The notes beneath the pieces were generated by a model. It worked only from the letters and a program-made list of their open reading frames with translations. It had not been told where the DNA came from and ran no database searches. The translations under genes and the position numbers were made by a program. Shown here one piece after another: positions 57,315-64,000 of a stretch of DNA of 64,000 bases. Numbering within the stretch: position 1 is the first letter of the stretch; the number at the start of each line of letters is the position of its first letter. Where the stretch lies: assembly GCF_002920535.1 (NCBI RefSeq), contig NZ_PQSS01000035.1, forward strand, positions 1 through 64,000. Reading direction: 5' to 3'. The stretch comes from Streptomyces sp. Ru71. Lineage in GTDB: Bacteria; Actinomycetota; Actinomycetes; Streptomycetales; Streptomycetaceae.

Positions 57315-58274
57315 TCACGGGGTGGTGACGGGGCGGAACCGGCGGCGGTACTCCGCCGGGGAGGTGCCGAGGGCCTTGACGAAGGCCCGTCGCATGGCCT
57401 CCGGGGTGCCGTAGCCGCTGGCGCGGGCGATCTCCTCCACGCCGCCGCCGGTGTCCTCCAGCAGCCGGCGGGCGTGTTCGAGGCGGACCCGGTCGACGTA
57501 CCGGCCCGGTGTCATGCCGGTCTCGGCCTGGAACGCGCGCGTGAAGTGACGCGGTGACAGCCGGGCGCGGGCCGCGAGCGCCTCCACGCCGAGGTCGCCG
57601 TCCGGGTGGTCGGTGATCCAGTGCTGCACCTCGCGCAGGGGTTCGCGGGAGGCGGTCTGCGCGGCCAGCTGCGCGCTGAACTGCGCCTGGTTGCCGGGCC
57701 GGCGCAGGAACACCACCAGATGGCGGGCGATGGCCAGCGCGGCGTCCCGGCCGAGGTCCTCCTCGACGAGGGCCAGGGCGAGGTCGATGCCGGAGGTGAC
57801 CCCGGCGGAGGTGTGTACGTGGCCGTCGCGGACGTAGATGGGGTCGGGGTCGACCTGGACGGACGGGTGGTCGCGGGCGAGCTTGTCGCAGTACGCCCAG
57901 TGCGTGGTGGCGCGGCGTCCGTCCAGCAGGCCGGCCCGGGCCAGCAGGATCGCGCCGGTGCACACGGAGACCAGCCGCGTCGCCCGTGGCCCGTGCCGGT
58001 GCAGCCAGTCGACCAGGCGGGGCTCGGGGCTGCGGGTGCCCTGTCCGCCGGGGACGAGCAGGGTGTGCGGGTCGGGCGCGTCCTCCAGCGCCTCGTCCGG
58101 TACGAGGAGCAGGCCGCTGGAGGTGCGCACCGGGGCGCCGCCGGGGGACGCCGTACGCAGGCGGTAGGTGCCCGGGGTGCGTTGCTCGGCGCCGGCGAAG
58201 ACCTCCAGGGGGCCGGTGACGTCGAGGCTCTGGACGCCGTCGAAGAGCAGGAAGAGAACGGTGCGCTGCGCCAT
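57315..58274 (-). CDS. GlxA family AraC-type regulator with DJ-1 domain
   Basis: A 319-aa regulator. The N-terminal DJ-1/PfpI-like domain (residues ~1-180; VLFLLFDGVQSLDVTGPLEV first part, VSVCTGAILLARAGLL) is followed by two AraC helix-turn-helix motifs (LSPRHFTRAFQAETGMTPGRY and VEEIARASGYGTPEAMRRAF). The ATG at 58274 begins the usual GlxA N-terminus. It forms an operon with the downstream DJ-1 gene, whose domain it resembles. A perfect TetR-type palindrome lies between it and the divergent SCO6745-family gene. Confidence 0.92.
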   Translation of the reverse strand: MAQRTVLFLLFDGVQSLDVTGPLEVFAGAEQRTPGTYRLRTASPGGAPVRTSSGLLLVPDEALEDAPDPHTLLVPGGQGTRSPEPRLVDWLHRHGPRATRLVSVCTGAILLARAGLLDGRRATTHWAYCDKLARDHPSVQVDPDPIYVRDGHVHTSAGVTSGIDLALALVEEDLGRDAALAIARHLVVFLRRPGNQAQFSAQLAAQTASREPLREVQHWITDHPDGDLGVEALAARARLSPRHFTRAFQAETGMTPGRYVDRVRLEHARRLLEDTGGGVEEIARASGYGTPEAMRRAFVKALGTSPAEYRRRFRPVTTP

Positions 58275-58382
58275 GACGACGATTCTTCGGCGCCCGCACG
58301 ATGGCGGCAATGACGAGTTGCCCACCTTTTCTGCCATACGAGCGGCGAGGGCGGTGCGGGAGGACATGGGGACTGGCCGCGA

Positions 58383-58398
58383 TACCGACCGGTCGGTA
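58383..58398. promoter_or_regulatory. 16-bp perfect palindrome, TetR-type operator
   Basis: TACCGACCGGTCGGTA is a perfect palindrome 13-28 bp before the SCO6745-family gene start and about 110 bp from the divergent GlxA gene. The ACCGACCGGTCGGT core is a classic TetR-family operator form. No TetR gene is adjacent. Confidence 0.75.
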
Positions 58399-58410
58399 AC
58401 GTACCGGGGC

Positions 58411-59280
58411 ATGACTCTTGCCGTCCTCGCACCGCGTGCCGGTCGCCGCTGTCACAACGCCCTCAACACGCTGCACGCCGCCCACTACTTCGCGCCCGAA
58501 CTCGGCCACCAGCTGGGCGCGCTGGGGGTCACCCACCCCCGGGCCGTCAACTTCGCCGTGCGCTCGGCGGCGCTCGGTCCGGTGGGCCCGGGCACGGTCG
58601 CGGCCACCTTCTACAACTACAAGTACGACCTGGTCGCCCAGCACGTGCCCGCCGTGTGGGCGACGGCCGCCCCGGCCGACGTGCTCGCGGCACGCGTGCG
58701 TGCCGTCGACGCCGCCCTGCGCCGGCTGCTGGGCGATCAGGCCGTGACGTCGGACGGGATGGCCGAGGCGGCCCGGCTGGCGCTGCGGGCCGCCGAGGCC
58801 TGCTCCCGCGCCGGCCGGCCGCTGTACGCCGCCCACGCCGACCTGCCCGTGCCCGAGGAGCCGCACCTGGCGTTCTGGCACGCGGCGACGCTGCTGCGCG
58901 AGCACCGGGGCGACGGACACCTCGCCGTGCTGGTCGCCGCCGAACTGGACGGTCTGGAGGCCGTGGTGACGCACACCGCGACCGGCAAGGGCATGGCCCC
59001 GCCCTGGGTCTTCACCACGCGCGGCTGGACCCGGGAGGACTGGAACGCGGCCCAGGAGCGGCTGCGCGGACGCGGTCTGCTGGACGCGTCCGGGGAGCTG
59101 ACCGAGCGGGGCGTGGCGCTGCGCGAGGAGGTCGAGGCGGAGACGGACCGGCTGGACCGGGCGCCCTACGAGCACCTCGGCGCGAACGGCGTGGCACGGC
59201 TGACCGACCTGGCGGGCGGCTTCGCCCGCACCGCCGCCCTCGCCGGGGCGTTCCCGGCGGACCTGATCGGCAAGGGCTGA
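58411..59280 (+). CDS. SCO6745-family protein (SalK-like helical domain)
   Basis: A 289-aa protein matching the SCO6745 family as I recall it. AGRRCHNALNTLHAAHYFAPEL (first 20 residues) and VAATFYNYKYDLVAQHVPAVW (first 20) are strongly conserved in the N-terminal half. The C-terminal half (WVFTTRGWTREDWNAAQERL and EREEVEAETDRL-like helices) resembles the winged-helix region of the SalK/MarR-like group. It probably acts in regulation or small-molecule modification; no catalytic motif is clear. A TetR-type palindrome sits at its promoter. Confidence 0.8.
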   Translation: MTLAVLAPRAGRRCHNALNTLHAAHYFAPELGHQLGALGVTHPRAVNFAVRSAALGPVGPGTVAATFYNYKYDLVAQHVPAVWATAAPADVLAARVRAVDAALRRLLGDQAVTSDGMAEAARLALRAAEACSRAGRPLYAAHADLPVPEEPHLAFWHAATLLREHRGDGHLAVLVAAELDGLEAVVTHTATGKGMAPPWVFTTRGWTREDWNAAQERLRGRGLLDASGELTERGVALREEVEAETDRLDRAPYEHLGANGVARLTDLAGGFARTAALAGAFPADLIGKG

Positions 59281-59380
59281 GCGCACCGGGCCGGGCATGG
59301 CCGCACGTCCGCGCGGTACCCGCTCCCCGAGCCCGGCCGTCCGGCCGGGACAGGAAGTCGGACGAACGAAGGGGACATAC

Positions 59381-59512
59381 GTGTTGCGCGCGATCGCAGA
59401 CGTCCTGCGGCAGATCGGCTCGGCGGTGGCGACGGTGGTGACCCTGCCGTTCCGCGCGGTGGCCCGCCTGTTCGGCGGGGCATCGTCGACGGCCCGGGGG
59501 CACGGTGCCTGA
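59381..59512 (+). CDS. LPFR-motif small protein
   Basis: A 43-aa protein with a GTG start and AAGGGG just upstream. An amphipathic N-terminal half (VLRAIADVLRQIGSAVATVV) is followed by the LPFR tetrapeptide and a basic end (AVARLFGG). Such LPFR proteins are short, conserved in Streptomyces and probably membrane-associated; their role is unknown. A 10-bp stem hairpin lies 26 bp after the stop. It is too short to name further. Confidence 0.7.
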   Translation: MLRAIADVLRQIGSAVATVVTLPFRAVARLFGGASSTARGHGA

Positions 59513-59537
59513 GTGACCTGACGTGCCCGGTGCGGAC

Positions 59538-59561
59538 GGGCGGCCACACCGGTGGCCGCCC
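59538..59561 (+). terminator. hairpin after LPFR gene
   Basis: GGGCGGCCAC and its complement form a 10-bp stem with loop ACCG, between the LPFR gene and tex. Confidence 0.7.
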
Positions 59562-59696
59562 CGTCGGCATGCCCCGGCCCCGCGCACGCGACTCGTCGAG
59601 GCGCGCACCCCGGTCCCGGGCATGCCCTGACCCCTTTATCGGCGCCGCCTGCCACAATTGCCGCGCAACCCGATGTGGAGAAGGCGGTACGGGATC

Positions 59697-62066
<2,370 letters not shown>

Positions 62067-62134
62067 GCCGTACGAGGGGCGCCCGGCTCCGCTTCCGCAG
62101 GAGCTGGAGCCGGGCGCGCTCGTACAGTGGCCGT

Positions 62135-62707
62135 ATGACCACTTCCCGTGTGCTCACCTGGGACGTGCCGGCGAGCGGGGGGTACGAGACCGCGTGGGTC
62201 GACTGCGGCCAGGGCGCCCTGCACGCCCGGGGGCGGGCGGTCGGCACGACCCCGGAGCCGTACTGGATCACATACGAGCTGGAGACGGCGGAGGACTTCG
62301 TCACCCGGCGGCTGCGGGTGACCGCCGAGACCGCCGCCCGCACCCGCACGGTGGAGCTGCGGCACGACGGCCGGGGCGGCTGGAGCGCCGACGGGGAGCC
62401 GCTGCCCCAGCTGACCGGCGCGCTCGACTGCGACCTCGGGCTCAGCCCGCTCACCAACACCATGCCAGTGCTGCGGCACGCGCTGCACCGGGCGCAGGGC
62501 GAGCAGGAGTTCCTGATGGCCTGGGTGTCGGTGCCGGGTCTGGTGGTCCGGCCGTCCCGGCAGACGTACACCCACCTCGCCCGGCTCGCCGGCGGTGGCG
62601 GCCGGGTCCGCTACGCCTCCGGCTCCTTCCGCAGCGACCTGGAGATCGACGCGGACGGGTTCGTCGTCCACTACCCGCAGCTGGCGACGCGGCTCGCCCA
62701 GCGGTAA
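62135..62707 (+). CDS. glycolipid-binding domain protein (DUF1089-like)
   Basis: A 190-aa protein resembling the putative glycolipid-binding family (PF06475). TWDVPASGGYETAWVD near the start, ALDCDLGLSPLTNTMPVLRH in the middle, and VPGLVVRPSRQTYTHL near the end are typical. It has no signal peptide or membrane segment. The real function is unknown; the family name comes from P. aeruginosa PA1994-like structures. It lies 68 bp after tex and 40 bp before the DinB gene, so co-transcription is possible. Confidence 0.85.
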   Translation: MTTSRVLTWDVPASGGYETAWVDCGQGALHARGRAVGTTPEPYWITYELETAEDFVTRRLRVTAETAARTRTVELRHDGRGGWSADGEPLPQLTGALDCDLGLSPLTNTMPVLRHALHRAQGEQEFLMAWVSVPGLVVRPSRQTYTHLARLAGGGGRVRYASGSFRSDLEIDADGFVVHYPQLATRLAQR

Positions 62708-62747
62708 AGCGGGTGAGCGAAGATCGCCGCCGCGGCAGACTGCCCGT

Positions 62748-63326
62748 ATGACCGCATCCGATCCCAAGGAAGACCTGCGCCGCTGCCTCCAGGACGCCCG
62801 GGAGGTGATGCTGTGGAAACTGGACGGGCTGCCGGAGTACGACGTCCGCCGCCCGCTGACCCCGACCGGCACCAATCTGCTGGGCCTGGTGAAGCATCTG
62901 ACCGGCGCGGAGGCGCTGTACCTCGGCGCGACCTTCGGCCGGCCCTTCGACGCGCCGGCGCTGTGGATCACGGGTGACGCCGAACCGGACGCGGACCTGT
63001 GGGCCCGGCCCGAGGAGTCCCGGGAGTCGATCGTCGCCGGTTACCGGCGGGCCTGGTCCCAGGCGGACGCCACGATCGAGGCGCTGCCGCTGGACGCGGT
63101 GGGCCGGGTGCCCGGCGGGCCCGGGGTGGAGCTGACCCTGCACCGGGTGCTCACGCACATGATCGCCGAGACGCACCGGCACGCCGGGCACGCCGACATC
63201 GTCCGGGAGCTGATCGACGGCGCCGCCGGCCAGCGCGCGCAGGGCGCCAACCTGGCACCGCACGACCCCGGGCACCTGGCCCGGGTGGAACGGGCGGCCG
63301 AGGAGGCGGCCGCCCTGTACCGCTAA
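62748..63326 (+). CDS. DinB family protein
   Basis: A 192-aa four-helix DinB/YfiT-like protein. LVKHLTGAEALYLGATFGRP and a later HMIAETHRHAGHADIVREL carry the three metal-binding His positions. DinB-superfamily proteins in actinobacteria include mycothiol-dependent transferases, so it may use mycothiol (inference). It converges on the ABC-F gene, overlapping by 4 bp at the stop codons. Confidence 0.9.
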   Translation: MTASDPKEDLRRCLQDAREVMLWKLDGLPEYDVRRPLTPTGTNLLGLVKHLTGAEALYLGATFGRPFDAPALWITGDAEPDADLWARPEESRESIVAGYRRAWSQADATIEALPLDAVGRVPGGPGVELTLHRVLTHMIAETHRHAGHADIVRELIDGAAGQRAQGANLAPHDPGHLARVERAAEEAAALYR

Positions 63327-64000
63327 CGTTCCGTCACCTTGCCGTCGGCCACCTCCAGGCGGCGGGTGACGTGGACCGCGTCCAGCATGCGCCGGTCGTG
63401 GGTGACCAGCAGCAGGGTGCCCTGGTAGGCGTCGAGGGCGGACTCCAGCTGCTCGATGGCCGGCAGGTCCAGGTGGTTGGTCGGCTCGTCGAGCACCAGG
63501 AGGTTGACGCCCCGGCCCTGGAGGAGCGCCAGGGCCGCCCGGGTGCGCTCGCCCGGGGAGAGCGTGGCCGCCGGGCGCACCACGTGGTCGGCCTTGAGGC
63601 CGAACTTGGCCAGCAGGGTGCGGATCTCGACCGGCTCGGTGTCGGGGACGGCCGCGCGGAACGCGTCCAGCAGGGTCTCGGAGCCGTGGAACAGCCGCCG
63701 TGCCTGGTCGACCTCGCCGACCAGCACACCCGAGCCGAGCGCGGCGTGTCCGGCGTCCAGCGGGATGCGGCCCAGCAGGGCGCCCAGGAGGGTGGACTTG
63801 CCCGCGCCGTTGGCGCCGGTGACCGCCACCCGGTCCGCCCAGTCGATCTGCAGGGTGACCGGGCCCAGGGTGAAGTCGCCGCGCCGGATCTCGGCGTCCC
63901 GCAGGCTCGCGACGACCGCGCCGGAGCGCGGGGCCGCCGCGATCTCCATGCGCAGCTCCCACTCCTTGCGCGGCTCCTCGACGACGTCCAGCCGCTCGAT
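63323..64000 (-). CDS. ABC-F family ATPase (C-terminal part, cut by window edge)
   Basis: The last 225 codons of an ABC-F protein; the frame runs on past base 64000, so the N-terminal ABC domain is outside. Visible are the linker end (ERLDVVEEPRKEWELRM), Walker A (GANGAGKST), the signature ATLSPGERTRAALA and Walker B (VLDEPTNHLDLP). ABC-F proteins act on ribosomes, in translation control or antibiotic protection, and lack membrane domains. This one could protect against a ribosome-targeting drug, which the visible half cannot settle. Confidence 0.92.
   Translation of the reverse strand: MERLDVVEEPRKEWELRMEIAAAPRSGAVVASLRDAEIRRGDFTLGPVTLQIDWADRVAVTGANGAGKSTLLGALLGRIPLDAGHAALGSGVLVGEVDQARRLFHGSETLLDAFRAAVPDTEPVEIRTLLAKFGLKADHVVRPAATLSPGERTRAALALLQGRGVNLLVLDEPTNHLDLPAIEQLESALDAYQGTLLLVTHDRRMLDAVHVTRRLEVADGKVTER

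Overview
The window is very GC-rich (third codon positions almost all G or C), with many GTG and TTG starts, tightly overlapping operons, a conservon and a hopanoid cluster. This points to a Streptomyces chromosome. From memory, the order from the hopanoid genes through idi resembles S. coelicolor around SCO6745-SCO6771, and kbl-tdh lies near SCO6799-6800; I could not check this by alignment. No rRNA, tRNA, CRISPR array or complete insertion sequence was seen.

Left third (1-20.6 kb): an MFS transporter, a YjbR-like protein, an acetyltransferase and an XRE/cupin regulator; a threonine-to-glycine operon (tdh-kbl-LysR); and a conservon (cvnA-B-C-D plus a GAF gene). Next come hutH, lying beside the decayed 3' end of a formimidoylglutamase gene, a methyltransferase and an IclR regulator. 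A five-gene trans-4-hydroxy-L-proline catabolic operon follows (epimerase, DHDPS-family deaminase, three-subunit dehydrogenase), with its own XRE/cupin regulator. The same near-palindrome occurs before the operon and before the regulator.

Middle (20.6-31.6 kb): mostly single genes. These are an MBL-fold hydrolase, a CsbD-like protein, a large secreted BNR-repeat protein, a hypothetical protein, a TetR regulator, an orphan DUF1444-like/Imm49 protein, an SGNH hydrolase, a LysM-M23 endopeptidase under a ydaO-type (c-di-AMP) riboswitch, and a tyrosine phosphatase.

Hopanoid block (31.5-45.5 kb, all minus strand): hpnC, hpnD, a 64-aa DUF6380-like gene, hpnE, a polyprenyl synthase, shc, hpnG, hpnH, ispG, dxs and a class III aminotransferase, then an XRE/cupin regulator coupled to a 40-aa membrane protein. 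The block joins precursor supply (dxs, ispG) to C30 assembly, cyclisation and side-chain extension. idi lies about 9 kb upstream. hpnG carries an in-frame MITE-like insert, and hpnC is preceded by a coupled 21-codon ORF.

Next (45.8-52.9 kb, minus strand) is a chain of overlapping genes: a DUF5941/CDP-alcohol phosphotransferase, a cytidylyltransferase-like enzyme, a glycerol-1-phosphate-dehydrogenase-like enzyme, a second CDP-alcohol phosphotransferase lacking the last motif Asp, and a family 2 glycosyltransferase, followed by a TagGH-type ABC exporter. I infer a pathway that makes and exports a polyol-phosphate glycoconjugate of unknown structure. It is the best candidate here for an undescribed system.

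Right end (53-64 kb): a zinc-type CDF exporter with a Zur-like site, idi, an RsbW-like kinase, an enoyl-CoA hydratase, a DJ-1/GlxA pair, an SCO6745-family protein preceded by a perfect TetR-type palindrome, a small LPFR protein, tex, a glycolipid-binding-domain protein, a DinB protein and the C-terminal part of an ABC-F protein cut by the window edge.
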